From: CAVRCA01 sp963719345 | GTDB taxonomy: Bacteria > Pseudomonadota > Alphaproteobacteria > Acetobacterales > Acetobacteraceae | Reading direction: 5' to 3' | NCBI GenBank assembly: GCA_963719345.1 | Contig: CAVRCA010000003.1 | Span: 744,001-808,000 of the forward strand | Length of the DNA stretch: 64,000 nt | Shown: positions 18,073 to 28,255 of the stretch, piece by piece | Numbering within the stretch: position 1 is the stretch's first letter | Layout: each line of letters begins with the position of its first letter | Program-made: the position numbers and the translations under genes | The notes under the pieces: model-generated | Databases searched by the model: none | Told to the model about the DNA's origin: nothing | The model's input: only the letters and a program-made list of their open reading frames with translations

Positions 18073-19134
18073 GCAGCGGCCATGGGTAGAAGTTCCAGCA
18101 GGCGCGGCGCGATCCGGTCGAGTGGCAGCACGGCGTGGCACAATCCGGCCTGAGCGACGGCGCCCGGCATGCCCCACACGACGCTGGTCGGCTCGTCCTG
18201 CGCGATAGCGGTGCCGCCGGCCTCGACGATGTGTCGGGTACCGGCGAGGCCGTCCTGGCCCATTCCAGTCAGGATCACGGTCAGCACCCGGCCGGCGCAC
18301 GCCAGGGCGGCGCTGCGCAGCATCGGGTCCACGCGCGGGGCGGCAAGAATTCTCCGGCGGCGCGGCTGAGAGGCGCGCCCGCAACCCGCCGCCGGCCTGC
18401 TCGATCAGCAGGTGGCGGTCGCCGGGCGCTAAATAGATCCGGCCGGCGCGCAGCATCTCCCCCTCCTGTGCCTCGGCGCAGGGCATCCCGCCGAGCTTGG
18501 TGATGTGCTCGGCCAGAATGGGCATGAACGTCGCCGGCATGTGCTGGGTTATCACGACCGGCAGCCGGACCGACGTGCCGAGCGCGCGCAGCACCGTGAA
18601 CAACGCCTGCGGTCCGCCGGTCGAGCTGCCGATAGCGAGGAGCTGCGGCGCAAGACGCGCGGCCGGGCGCGCCACCGGAACGGTCGGGCGCGGCCCAGGC
18701 AAGCCTGATGGGCCGTGAGCGGGCCGTCGGCGCAGCCTGGCGAGGCCCTTCACCTTGGCCAGCAGCTCGCGGCGAAATGTGTCGTCGGCCAATGCCGCCG
18801 TGTCCGGCTTGGGCACGTAGTCGGCCGCGCCCAGCCGCAGCGCCCGGATCGCGATGTCGCCGCCGCGCGTCGTCAGTGTGGACGCCATCACCACGCGCAG
18901 CCCGGGATCGGCCTGCAGCAGCAGCGGCAGGGCGGTCAGTCCATCCATCACCGGCATCTCGATGTCGAGCACGACCACGTCGACGCTCTGCCGCCGCACT
19001 TCATCGACCGCGAGCTTGCCGTTCGCCACCCGGCCGACGACGCGGATAGCGGGATCGGCCTGCAGCATCCGCGACAGCGCCATCCGGATCACCGCGGAAT
19101 TGTCACAGATCAGCACCCGCGCGGCATCGGCCAT
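18069..19134 (-). pseudogene. cheB: Chemotaxis response regulator methylesterase, frameshifted
   Basis: An N-terminal receiver domain (VLICDNSAVIRMALSRML, phospho-Asp in VVVLDIEMPVMDGLTALP, Lys in DYVPKPD) is joined by a linker to the methylesterase domain. The catalytic Ser is in LLAIGSSTGGPQAL, the His in VVITQHMPATF and the Asp in VILTGMGQDGLAG. An extra base near 18333, in ACGCGCG, shifts the frame before DPMLRSAAL; removing it restores CRPAVDPML and the end at LLPMAAA. CheB demethylates receptors for adaptation. The gene is probably intact in the organism. Confidence 0.9.
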
Positions 19135-19140
19135 TCCGGC

Positions 19141-19611
19141 TCAGCCCCGTTCCGTGATGGCGAGCAGCCGGGCGACGTTGAGCACGATCAGCAGCCTGCC
19201 CTCCAGCCGATAGATGCCGGTGCTGAACTCGGCCCAGGCCGGCGGCAGGGTCGGCGGGCTGGGCTCAAATGAAGCGGCCTGCAGGGTCATCACCTCGGCG
19301 ACCTGGTCAACCAGCAGCGCATAAAGCTCGCCGCCCTGCTCGGCGACCACGGACATGCGGGCGCTCCCGGGTGCCGCGGGCGGCAAGCCCAGCCGGCAGC
19401 GCAGGTCGATCGCGGTGACGATGCGGCCGCGCAGGTTGAGGCTGCCGGCGATCTCGGGCGGCGCGAGGGGGATGCGGGTGGTCGGCTGCTGGCCCAGCAC
19501 GTCGCGGACCCCGAGCACCGGGATGCCACAGAGCTGGTCGGCGACGGTCAGCGTGACCAGCACCTGTTCGTCAACGGCGGCGCCCGACCGTTCGAGCAAA
19601 TCGGCTTCCAT
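19141..19611 (-). CDS. cheW: Chemotaxis adaptor protein
   Basis: 156 residues, a single CheW domain: QVLVTLTVADQLCGIPVLGVRDVLG, TRIPLAPPEIAGSLNLRGRIVTAIDLR, VVAEQGGELYALLVDQVAEV and GRLLIVLNVARLL. CheW links receptors to the CheA kinase in the polar signalling array. It lies 3 bases downstream of cheA and 6 bases upstream of cheB, so it is clearly in the same transcript. Confidence 0.92.
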   Translation of the reverse strand: MEADLLERSGAAVDEQVLVTLTVADQLCGIPVLGVRDVLGQQPTTRIPLAPPEIAGSLNLRGRIVTAIDLRCRLGLPPAAPGSARMSVVAEQGGELYALLVDQVAEVMTLQAASFEPSPPTLPPAWAEFSTGIYRLEGRLLIVLNVARLLAITERG

Positions 19612-19614
19612 CGT

Positions 19615-22107
19615 CTATGCCTTCGCCTCGAGAGGGGTTGCGTCGGAGAGGCAGGCCAGAAGCGCCGCCGTCAGCACCGCAAGGTGGGATCTCGGCGACA
19701 AGCCGCGGAACCCCATGCGGCACAGCGTCTGCTCATCCGCCGCCACGTCATCGGCGGCGATCGCCAGCACCGGCAGGTCGGACCAGCCCTCGCCGTCGCG
19801 CAGGGTCGCGATCAGGTCCCGTGCAGGAGGCTCAGCCGCCCCGACATCGGCCACCAGGGCGTCGAACGCGGCGCCGGCGTCGCGTAGCCGCACCGCCGCG
19901 GCGGCACTCCCCACCGCGGTCACCCGCCAACCGGCGGCGGAGAGCCCGGGGACGAGGAGCTGGCGCTGGAAATCGTCGGGCTCGATCAGCAGCACTCGAT
20001 TTCCGGCAGGCTGGCCCCGCTGGCCGCAAAACCAGTCGGGCCGGGCCTGGGTGAGCCAGTATGCGGTGTCGATCACCCCCGTCGCCCGCCCGGCGATGAC
20101 GGCGCTGCCGAGCAACCCCGGCCGCGCCGCCGACAGCTCGATCCGCAACTGGTCCTCGACCACGTCGAGGATCTCGTCCACCACCAGGCCCATGCTACGA
20201 TCCCCGTCGGCGAACACGAGAACCGGATGGTTTGCCCGCTCCGGGTCGATCGCGCCGGCCATGGGCACGAGCGGCATCAGCCTGCCGCGATACTGCGTCA
20301 CCAGCGCGTCGGCGGCGGTCTCGATCCGCTCGCGCGGGATGTCCTCAAGACGGGCCACCAAGCCGAGCGGCACCGCCAGCGGCTGCTGGCCGCCGGCGCG
20401 AAACACCAGGATGGCCGAGCGATCCGCCGCGGCGCGCATCGCCGGGCTGGGGAGTTGTGCGGCCCTCGCCCCCTCGCCGGCCGCGGTCATGGTCCGTGCG
20501 ATCCCGTTCGGGTCGAGGATCATGATCACCGAACCGTCGCCCAAGATGGTGTTGCCGCTGAACATCGTGATGTGGCGCAGGATCGGCGCCACCGGCTTGA
20601 CCACGATCTCCTCGGTGTCGAACACCTGGTCGACCATGATGCCGAGCGTCGTCGGACCGACCTGCGCCACCACGACGTAGCTCGCCTCCCGCTCGGCATC
20701 GTCCGAGCGCAGCCGCAGCAGCTTGTTGAGGTCGACCAGCGGCAGCAGCCGCTCGCGCAGCCGCAGCACCGGCGTGCCGTTGATGCGGTCGATCGTCGCC
20801 CCCGAGCCGCCGCCGGCGCGCACCAGTTCCACCACGCTGATCTGCGGAATGGCGAAGCGTTCGCCGCCCGCCTCGACGATCAGCGCCGCGACGATCGCCA
20901 GGGTCAGCGGGATTTTGATGGTGAAGGTGGTGCCGACGCCGGCCCGGCTCTTGAGGTCGATCGTGCCGCCGATGCGCTCGATGTTGGTCTTCACCACGTC
21001 CATCCCGACGCCGCGGCCGGAAACCGCGGTGACCTCGGCGGCGGTCGAAAGACCGGCGCGGAAGATGAAGCGCTGGATCTGGTTGTCGCCCATGCCGGCC
21101 AGCTCGGCTTCGGTGGCGAGCCCGCTCGCAACGACCTTCGCGCGGATGCGGTCCACCGCCAGCCCGCGCCCGTCATCGGCGACGTCGATGATGATGTGGC
21201 CGCCCTCGTGATACGCCTTCAGCGTGATGCGGCCGGTCTCCGGCTTGCCGGCGGCCCGACGCTCGGCGGGCGGCTCGAGCCCGTGGTCGCCGCTGTTGCG
21301 CACCATATGCGTCAGCGGGTCCTTGATGAGTTCGAGCACCTGTCGGTCGAGCTCGGTCTCCTGACCGATCATGGTCAGCTCGATCTTCTTGTGCAGCTCG
21401 TGCGACAGGTCGCGCACCAGGCGGGGCAGCTTGTTCCAGGCGCTGCCGATCGGCTGCATGCGGGTCTTCATCACCCCTTCCTGCAGGTCGGAGGTGATCT
21501 GCGACAGCCGCTGCAGCGGCACGGTCAAGGCGCTGCTCTCCTGGGTGCGGGCAAGCTGCAGAAGTTGGTTGCGGGTCAGCACCAACTCGCTGACCAACGT
21601 CATCAGGTTCTCCAGGTCGTCGACCGTGACCCGGATGGTCTGCGCCGCCACCGCTTCCGACGCGGCCGGAGGTTCCGGGGCCGGCACGGCGGCGGCCGCG
21701 GAGTCGGGAAAGAAAGCGGGCGTGGCGATTCGGCCCTCGAACACGGCGTCAAGCTCGGCGATAAGCTCCTTGTCGTCGCCCTCCGGCTCGGTGCCGGTCG
21801 CCGTCAAAGTGGCAAGGATCTGTCGCACACGGTCGAGCGAGCGCAGGATGATGCCGACGATGTCCGGCGTGACGACGAGGGCACCGTCGCGCACCTTGCC
21901 GAGCACATTCTCGGCGGCGTGCGCCACGCGTTCGAGACGCGGCAGGCCCAGGAAGCCGCAGGTTCCCTTGATCGTGTGGACCAGCCGGAAAATGAGCGAC
22001 AGCGTCTCGCCGTCCTGCGGGGTGCGCTCGAGCTTGACCAGCGCGACGTCGAGATCAGCCAGGCTCTCGTTGGTTTCGGCAAGGAACTCGCCGAGCAGAT
22101 CGTCCAT
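19615..22107 (-). CDS. cheA: Chemotaxis histidine kinase with C-terminal receiver-like domain
   Basis: 830 residues. The Hpt domain at the N-terminus carries the phosphorylated His44 (LVHTIKGTCGFLGL). Then come the dimerisation and ATPase domains (LMTLVSELVLTRNQLLQL, IKDPLTHMVRNSGDHGLE, VADDGRGL, GRGVGMDVV) and the CheW-like domain. An additional CheW-like stretch lies around residues 560-680. From about residue 703 there is a receiver-like fold (RVLLIEPDDFQRQLL; Asp754 in ALVADVG), whose conserved Lys seems absent (GLSPRSHLAV). No P2 CheY-binding domain is obvious. The C-terminal domain may be a degenerate phosphate sink or output. Confidence 0.92.
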   Translation of the reverse strand: MDDLLGEFLAETNESLADLDVALVKLERTPQDGETLSLIFRLVHTIKGTCGFLGLPRLERVAHAAENVLGKVRDGALVVTPDIVGIILRSLDRVRQILATLTATGTEPEGDDKELIAELDAVFEGRIATPAFFPDSAAAAVPAPEPPAASEAVAAQTIRVTVDDLENLMTLVSELVLTRNQLLQLARTQESSALTVPLQRLSQITSDLQEGVMKTRMQPIGSAWNKLPRLVRDLSHELHKKIELTMIGQETELDRQVLELIKDPLTHMVRNSGDHGLEPPAERRAAGKPETGRITLKAYHEGGHIIIDVADDGRGLAVDRIRAKVVASGLATEAELAGMGDNQIQRFIFRAGLSTAAEVTAVSGRGVGMDVVKTNIERIGGTIDLKSRAGVGTTFTIKIPLTLAIVAALIVEAGGERFAIPQISVVELVRAGGGSGATIDRINGTPVLRLRERLLPLVDLNKLLRLRSDDAEREASYVVVAQVGPTTLGIMVDQVFDTEEIVVKPVAPILRHITMFSGNTILGDGSVIMILDPNGIARTMTAAGEGARAAQLPSPAMRAAADRSAILVFRAGGQQPLAVPLGLVARLEDIPRERIETAADALVTQYRGRLMPLVPMAGAIDPERANHPVLVFADGDRSMGLVVDEILDVVEDQLRIELSAARPGLLGSAVIAGRATGVIDTAYWLTQARPDWFCGQRGQPAGNRVLLIEPDDFQRQLLVPGLSAAGWRVTAVGSAAAAVRLRDAGAAFDALVADVGAAEPPARDLIATLRDGEGWSDLPVLAIAADDVAADEQTLCRMGFRGLSPRSHLAVLTAALLACLSDATPLEAKA

Positions 22108-22185
22108 CGCGGGCTCCGAGCGCCCGCCGGATGGACGGGTCCGGCCCGACCATCCGTTGTTCTGGCGAAGAAAGGGTAAAATGCC

Positions 22186-22827
22186 TCAGGCGGACGCCGC
22201 CAGCGACATCAGCAGCGGCGCCGGCGTTCCCGGATTGGCGCCCGCCGGCAGCAGCAGCGACAGGCGCAGGCCGGACCGGCGGGCCAGCAGCGCGGTAAGC
22301 GGCCCCTGCAAGGTGCGCGCGCCGGTCATCGCCTGCCAGGCCGCGTGCTCGTCAACCAGACAGCGGGCAAGGCCCGCCGGCCAGGCGGCGCGGGGGCCGT
22401 CGAGCGTGACCAGCACGTCGGCGTCGGCCGACCCCGTCATCGTCACCCGCCCGTTGCTGGCGAGCGCTTCCACCGCCAGCAAGACGACGTTCAACGCCAG
22501 CCGGGCTGCCGACGGCGCGAACGCGCAGGCGGGGTCGAGCCCGGCGAGGTCGACCTCGACCCGGCGGCCCAAGGTCAGCCCTTCCGCGAGTTCCCGAAAC
22601 CGGGGCACGTCGAGCGGCCCGGTGTCCGCGGCCCATGCCGACCGCATCCATTGCAGCCGTGCCCCGAGCGCCGCCGCCAACTCGGCCGCCACCGTCTGCG
22701 CTTCGCTCATCACGGCGGCTTCCTCGGCGGCCAACTCGGTCGCTGCCAGCAAGGCGCCGAGCGGACCGCTCAGATCGTGGCAGATGCGGGCGCAGAGAAG
22801 TTCGGCCAAGTGCAGCGGGTCTTGCAT
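22186..22827 (-). CDS. ChpT-like histidine phosphotransferase
   Basis: 213 residues. The start LHLAELLCARICHDLSGPLGALLAATEL matches the DHp-like helix of ChpT, with the phosphorylated histidine in CHDLSGP. The rest forms a degenerate ATPase-like fold with little sequence conservation. In Caulobacter, ChpT relays phosphate from CckA to CtrA and CpdR. In Acetobacteraceae and other Rhodospirillales a homologue precedes the cheA operon as seen here. It lies 78 bases upstream of cheA on the same strand and may connect cell-cycle signalling with this operon. Confidence 0.8.
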   Translation of the reverse strand: MQDPLHLAELLCARICHDLSGPLGALLAATELAAEEAAVMSEAQTVAAELAAALGARLQWMRSAWAADTGPLDVPRFRELAEGLTLGRRVEVDLAGLDPACAFAPSAARLALNVVLLAVEALASNGRVTMTGSADADVLVTLDGPRAAWPAGLARCLVDEHAAWQAMTGARTLQGPLTALLARRSGLRLSLLLPAGANPGTPAPLLMSLAASA

Positions 22828-22903
22828 GGTCGGAAGCGACCTTCATCTGCCGGGAGGGTCCGAGTGCCTTATACAGGACCAATACTTTATACGGGATCGG
22901 CCC

Positions 22904-23083
22904 ATGCCTGCATTCATCGAGCCCGGTCAGTTCGTGAAGCATCCCACCCGCCCCGACTGGGGCGTCGGCCAGGTGCAATCGGCGATCGGCGACCGGGTGA
23001 CGGTCAATTTCGAGAATGCCGGCAAAGTTCTGGTTAACGCCGCCGTCATCCAGCTCGAAGTGATGGATGACCCCCGGGAATAG
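22904..23083 (+). CDS. DUF3553 domain protein
   Basis: 59 residues: MPAFIEPGQFVKHPTRPDWG, then VGQVQSAIGDRVTVNFENAG and a short acidic tail. The family is a compact beta-rich fold of alphaproteobacteria that often lies divergently next to chpT, as here. The fold resembles the small domains that bind RNA polymerase or nucleic acid, but the function is unknown. The ATG at 22904 is preceded by an AT-richer stretch (ATACTTTATACGGG) suitable for a promoter. Confidence 0.85.
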   Translation: MPAFIEPGQFVKHPTRPDWGVGQVQSAIGDRVTVNFENAGKVLVNAAVIQLEVMDDPRE

Positions 23084-23085
23084 GG

Positions 23086-24495
23086 TCAGCGCCGGCGCGG
23101 CACCCCCGCCTCGCCGAGGTCCCACCAGAGACCGGCAAAGGCGGCGATGCCCTCGCGGCCGATGCTCGGCAGGAAATGTTCGTCCGGGCCGTGCTGCTTG
23201 CACCCGTTGTAGCTGTGCGGGACCCACACCAGCGGCAAGCCGAGATGGTCGACGAACACGTCGCCGGGCAGGCCGCCCGAAGAGTTCGGGAATGACCTGG
23301 ACGCACTTGCCGAGGGATCGTTCCATGCTCGCTGACCGCCCAGCGCACCCACGGGTCGTCGGGATCGGTGCGGCTGGCCGGCATGCGCACCCCGGCGTTC
23401 TCGATGCGCACCTCGGGAGAAGCCGTGCATGTCGAGGTGCCGGCGCAGCGCCGGCTCGAACCCGGCGGGATCGGTGTCGACGGTGTAGCGGATCTGGCAG
23501 TGCGCGCGGGCGTTCGGGGCGACGGCGTTGACCGGGTTCTCGGGCCGGCCGGAAACCATCGCGAGGACGATGAAACTGTTCCAGCCATAGATTTTTTCCG
23601 CCGGCGCTCAGCCCGGGTTCGCCCCAATCGGGGTCGATCGTCGCCGCCTCGCCGCCGCCGCCGACCGGGCAGCCTGCCAGCACCGCCCGCACACTGCGCC
23701 GGCACGCCGTCGGCCGGCAGCCAGTCCCGCACCAGGATTTTGCCCTGTCGGTCGCAGATCGTGCCGAGCGCGTTGGCGAGCACGATGGCGGGATCGGTGG
23801 TCAGCCCGCCCCAATGGCCCGAATGCACGCCGCCGGGCCGCAGGTCGACGCACGAGGTCGAAATGAAGGTGCCGCGGGTGCCGGTGGCGATGGTGGGCAA
23901 TTCGGGCATCACGCGCGGCCCGTCGCTGGCGATCAGCACGTCGGCGGCGAGGCGGTCACGGCCTGCTGCGACGAACTCGCGCAAGCCCGGTGGAGCCGCG
24001 TTCCTCGCTGGTTTCCAGCACGATCTTCAGGTTGAACCCGAGTTTGCCCCCGGCGCGCTCATCCAGCACCGCTTCCAGCGCGGCCAGATTGACCGCGTGC
24101 TGGCCCTTGTTGTCGGCGCTGCCGCGGCCGTACCAGCGATCCGCCTCGGCGATCAGCGTCCAGGCGACAGGCCGGGCCGCCACTGATCGTCGAGCCCGCG
24201 CACCGTATCGCCGTGCCCGTAGGTGAGGACCGTGGGCGCCGCCGCGTCCTCGATGCGGGCGGCGGTGAGGATCGGCCCGAAGCCGTCGAGCGGGTTCGGG
24301 ATGGATGGCGATGGCCTCGAAACCGAGCCGGCCAAGCCAGGGGCGGATCGCCTGGTCGAGATAGCGCGCAAGATCGTCCTCGTGACCGGGGTCCTGCGAC
24401 GTGCTCGGGATGGCGACGAGGCCGGCGAGCCGGTCGCGGAAATCCTGGTCGAAGAGGGTGCGGGCGCGGGCGATGGCGCTGTCTCGGGAGGGCAT
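23086..24495 (-). pseudogene. M20 family metallopeptidase, heavily frameshifted
   Basis: A dinuclear zinc peptidase/deacylase of the dipeptidase-like M20 group. Recognisable blocks in order: LAGLVAIPSTSQDPGHEDDL, VLTYGHGDTVRGLDDQWR, WYGRGSADNKGQHAVNLAAL, IVLETSEERGSTGL, IASDGPRVMPELPTIATGTR, VHSGHWGGLTTDPAIVLANA, ENPVNAVAPNARAHCQIRYT and EHFLPSIGREGIAAFAGLWW. They are spread over three frames with at least eight switches in 1.4 kb, nearly all in the +1 insertion direction. Zinc-ligand blocks are conserved, so the gene was recently or is still functional. Its stop lies 2 bases from the convergent DUF3553 stop. Confidence 0.8.
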
Positions 24496-24603
24496 CTGCC
24501 CAGAGTGTCAGCCAAGGCGGCGGCGGTCCAGACATCGCGCGGCAACCTGGACCACGGCGGCAAAGCGGGGCTAAGTGGCCAGGACAGATCGAGGGAGGTT
24601 GCG

Positions 24604-25958
24604 ATGCGCCGGATGGTCCTGGTCGGCTTTCTGCAGGCGCAGAACTGCACCCAGCTCGCCAGCTCCTGGCGCCATCCGGAGGCGCGGCTCGACTTCCTCG
24701 GCGCCGATTACTTCAAGCACATCGGCCGCGTTCTGGAAGCGGGAAAATTCCAGCTCGGCTTCTTCGACGACCGGCTGGCGATGCCGGACATGTACGGCCT
24801 CGACCACGGCCTGATCGTCGAGAACGGCATCCGCTGCGTGAAGATGGACCCGGTGACGATCCTGATGGCGATGGGAATGGCGACCGAACGGCTCGGCCTC
24901 GGCGCCACCTACTCCACGACCTACTATGAGCCGTTCCACGTCGCGCGGGTGTTCGCGACCCTCGACCTCATGACGGCGGGACGCGCGGCGTGGAACGTCG
25001 TGACCTCGGTCAACGACGGCGAGGCGATGAACATGGGACAGGTGCAGCACCTCGACCACGACATCCGATACGATCGCGCCGACGAGTTCATGGAAGTCGT
25101 GCTCGGCCACTGGGACACCTGGGAGGACGGCGCGATCGTCGCCGACCGCGAGCGCGACGTGTTCGCGGTCCGCGAAAAGGTCCATCGGCTTGGACACGAG
25201 GGAAACTTCTTTCGCTCGCGCGGGCCGTTCACCGTGCCGCGCTCGGCGCAGGGACATCCGGTGGTGATCCAGGCGGGATCGAGCGGCCGCGGCAAGCGGT
25301 TCGCCGCGCGCTGGGCGGAACTGGTATTTGTCGCTTATCCCAATCTTGCCGCAGGCCGCCAGCAATACGCCGAGCTGAAGCGGGAAATCTCCCGCCACGG
25401 GCGCGCCTCCGACGAGGTGAAGATCGCCACCCTGATCTGGCCGGTGACGGCGGCGACGCGCGCGGAGGCGGAGGACAAGATGGCGGTGATCGAGGCGGGC
25501 TACCGCGACGTGGACGGGCTGTCGCTGCTCTCCGAAGCGCTCAACTTCGACTTTGCGACAAAACAGCTCGACGAGCCGTTCACCGCCGACGAACTGGCGA
25601 GCATGACCGGGATGCACGCGATGCGCGACCGGGTGCTGGCGGTGAGCGGCAAGCCGAACCCGACGGTGCGCGATTTCCTCGACGTCACGCAGCGCGGCAA
25701 GCCGAGCCATGCCGTGGTCGGCGGGCCGAAGGAGATCGCCGACAATCTGGAAGAATGGTTCACCGCCGAGGCCTGCGACGGGTTCGTGGTCTCCGCCACG
25801 CACATCCCGGGCAGCTATGAGGATTTCGTGCGGTTCGTGGTGCCCGAGTTGCAGCGGCGCGGCCTGTTCCACACCGAGTACAGGGCACAACCCTGCGCGA
25901 AAACCTCGGCCTGGCGCGCCCGGAAGTCGGTGCGCTGCTGTCCGCGCAGGCGCGATAG
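24604..25958 (+). pseudogene. NtaA/SnaA/DszA-type flavin monooxygenase, late frameshift
   Basis: A luciferase-like FMNH2-dependent monooxygenase of the NtaA/DszA family (450 residues). It reads MVLVGFLQAQNCTQLASSW, FFDDRLAMPDMYG, ERLGLGATYSTTYYEPFHVARVFATLD, GRAAWNVVTSVNDGEAMN and VVIQAGSSGRGKRFAARWAE. Only the last about 24 residues are displaced. A missing G near 25886 moves YRGTTLRENLGLARPEVGAL into the next frame, ending at TAG 25956-25958. GGGAGG precedes the ATG at 24604. Family members oxidise nitrilotriacetate, sulfones and similar compounds and need a partner flavin reductase, which is not seen here. Confidence 0.83.
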
Positions 25959-25969
25959 GAGCGACGGTC

Positions 25970-26866
25970 ATGTCCGGCGAAACGATCAGCTTTTTCAGCG
26001 AAGGCACCAAGCTTGTCGGCGATCTGTTCCGGCCGGCCGGCCTCGGCGGCAGCGAGCGGCGCGCCGGCATCGTATTGTGCCACGGCTACACCGGCGTCCG
26101 CGCGCTCTACCTCGCCGACATCGCACGGGTGCTGACCGATGCGGGCTACGTGGTGCTGACGTTTGACTACAAGGGCTGGGGCGACAGCGACGGCCCAAAA
26201 AACCGGCTTGCGCCATACAGCCGGGTGGCCGACGTGCAGGCCGCCATCACCTTTCTCCAGATGCAGCCATCGGTCGACCCGGCGCGCATCGGCATCTACG
26301 GCACCAGCTACGGCGGTGCCACCGTGGTCTGGGTCGGCGCCGTCGACCCGCGGGTGAAATGCGTGGTGTCGGTCGTCGGTGTCGGCAACGGCCAACGCTG
26401 GATGCGCAGCGTTCGCCGTCCGGACGAATACCGCGACCTGCTGGAGCGATCGGCTGCCGACCGGGTGAGACGAACCACCACCGGACAATCCGAGTTCGTG
26501 GCGCGCGAGGAAATCCTGCTGCCGGACCGGCAATCGGCGGAACTGGCGGCGGCGGCGCGCCGTGACACGCCGGGCGCGGTCGGTCAGATCCCGCTGGAGT
26601 TCATCGACGACACGCTCGGCTTCCACCCCGAATGGGTGGTGGACAAGATCGCGCCGCGGCCCGTGCTGTTCATCACCACCGATGACGACCGGCTGGTGCC
26701 GCCGGAGGAGAGCGAGGCGCTGTACCGCCACGCCGGCGAGCCCAAGAAACTGGTCGTGCTATCGGGTTGGGGTCACTACGAAGTCTACACCGGCGAGTGT
26801 TTCCGGCAGGTGATGGCGCCGACCCTGGCCTGGTTCCAACAGCATCTGCCGGCGCGAGCCGGCTGA
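25970..26866 (+). CDS. Alpha/beta hydrolase
   Basis: 298 residues. The fold has the oxyanion loop GIVLCHGYTGVRALYLADIA, the nucleophile Ser in RIGIYGTSYGGATVVW, an acidic residue in VLFITTDDDRLVPPEES and the catalytic His in LSGWGHYEVYTGE. It resembles the dienelactone hydrolase/prolyl oligopeptidase-like branch with an insert between strands. It starts 11 bases after the flavin monooxygenase and ends 18 bases before the dehydrogenase, so the three form a catabolic operon. Confidence 0.85.
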   Translation: MSGETISFFSEGTKLVGDLFRPAGLGGSERRAGIVLCHGYTGVRALYLADIARVLTDAGYVVLTFDYKGWGDSDGPKNRLAPYSRVADVQAAITFLQMQPSVDPARIGIYGTSYGGATVVWVGAVDPRVKCVVSVVGVGNGQRWMRSVRRPDEYRDLLERSAADRVRRTTTGQSEFVAREEILLPDRQSAELAAAARRDTPGAVGQIPLEFIDDTLGFHPEWVVDKIAPRPVLFITTDDDRLVPPEESEALYRHAGEPKKLVVLSGWGHYEVYTGECFRQVMAPTLAWFQQHLPARAG

Positions 26867-26884
26867 TGGCGTAAGGAGGGGATC

Positions 26885-27728
26885 ATGCAGGAACTCGCCG
26901 GCAAGACAGCATTCGTGACCGGCGGGGCGAGCGGCATCGGACTGGCACTCGGCCGCGCGTTTGCGGCTTCAGGCATGAAGGTGATGCTCGCCGACATCGA
27001 AACGGACGCGCTGGCCGCCGCCGTCGAGAGCCTGCGCCATGTCGGGCCTGAGGTGCGCGGCGTCCTCTGCGACGTTGCCGATCCGGCCAGCGTCGAGAGT
27101 GCGGCGAACGCGTCGTACGCGAGCTTTCGGCAAGGTCCATGTCGTCTGCAACAACGCCGGTGTCGGCGGCGGCAGCGGCATCGACGCCATCTCGCTCGAC
27201 ACCTGGCGATGGGTGCTTGACGTCAATCTGTTCGGAGTGCTGCACGGCATCCACGCCTTTCTCCCGCATATCCGCGCCCACGGCGAGGGCGGCCACATCG
27301 TCAACACCGCCTCGATGGCCGGGATGAACAGCGGGCTCGGGTTCAGTCCCTACTCGGCGAGCAAGTTCGCGGTGGTCAACATGTCGGAGGGGCTGGCGCG
27401 ACAGCTCGCGCCGCTCGGCATCGGCGTGACCGTGCTCTGTCCCGGGTTCGTCCGCACCCGCATCAGCGAGAGCCGGCGCAATCGGCCACAGCGCTACGGT
27501 CCGGCGCAGACGCCCGACCCGGCCAGTCCGGCGGCCGCGCTGGCCGCCCACCTCGCCGCAGGCTCACGCTCAGGGCTCGACCCCATGGACGTCGCCGCGC
27601 AAGTCCTTGCGGCGATCCGCGGGAACGAACTCTATGTCTTTACCCATGCCGGCGCGAGTTGGCGCGCCGAGTTGCAGGAGCGGTTCGATGCTATCCTGGC
27701 CGCGATGGACAAAGCGGCAGCCGGCTGA
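26885..27728 (+). pseudogene. Short-chain dehydrogenase/reductase, frameshifted
   Basis: A classical SDR of about 280 residues. The nucleotide-binding TGGASGIGLALGRAFA is in the first frame. An extra base near 27115 moves the rest into the next frame: FGKVHVVCNNAGVGGGSG, NTASMAGMNSGLGFSPYSASKFAVVNMSEG and LCPGFVRTRI. The catalytic Ser-Tyr-Lys set (TASMAG, YSASK) is present. It follows the hydrolase by 18 bases with a strong AAGGAGG before the ATG at 26885. Confidence 0.83.
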
Positions 27729-27776
27729 AGCCGGTGGACATGCCGCCGCGCCCGAAGACGCGGCGGCTCGATCCGC

Positions 27777-28085
27777 TCAGGCCGGCGACAACACGTGGAT
27801 GACGCGGCTCGCGATCAGGTCCTTCGTCTTGGCGGCGTAGGCTGCCATGTGCGGCGCCGAAGCGTGCGCCTTCAGCGCGTCCGGGCTCTCCCATTTTTCG
27901 AGCACCAGAAACGTGTCCGGGCCGAACTTCGTCTGGAAACCGCCCATCCCCTCGGCGTCCGTCGCCGGACCGTACTCGATGCAGCCCTTCTCGGCGTGGA
28001 CGGCGGGAACATTGGCGCGGAACGCCTCGAGGATTTCGTCCCGCTTGCCAGGCTTGGCGGTGATGATGGCGACGACGTGGATCAT
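27777..28085 (-). CDS. Antibiotic-biosynthesis-monooxygenase (ABM) domain protein
   Basis: 102 residues of the YgiN/ABM dimeric ferredoxin-like fold: MIHVVAIITAKPGKRDEILE, GCIEYGPATDAEG, TFLVLEKWESPDALKAHASA and PHMAAYAAKTKDLI. Members are cofactor-free quinol or aromatic oxygenases, or heme/stress-related small proteins. It converges with the SDR gene and may belong functionally with the catabolic cluster, but nothing identifies its substrate. Confidence 0.85.
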   Translation of the reverse strand: MIHVVAIITAKPGKRDEILEAFRANVPAVHAEKGCIEYGPATDAEGMGGFQTKFGPDTFLVLEKWESPDALKAHASAPHMAAYAAKTKDLIASRVIHVLSPA

Positions 28086-28255
28086 GGTGGCTGCCTCCCG
28101 TTTGGGGTCCCGAAAGCGGACCGGATCGGGGAAGTCTAGCGCCCAGGTCGGGATGAGCAATTCCTGGCGCGCGCGCCAGGTCGAACGCGAAGAGGAGGCA
28201 AGCGGCATCCGCTTGCCTCCCCGAACCTATCTCTGCCGCGGGAAAACGACCGCAG

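Noticed and set aside
20227..22179. 650-codon plus-strand frame
   Set aside because: Antisense shadow of cheA; composition is that of reversed GC-rich codons and no domain is seen.
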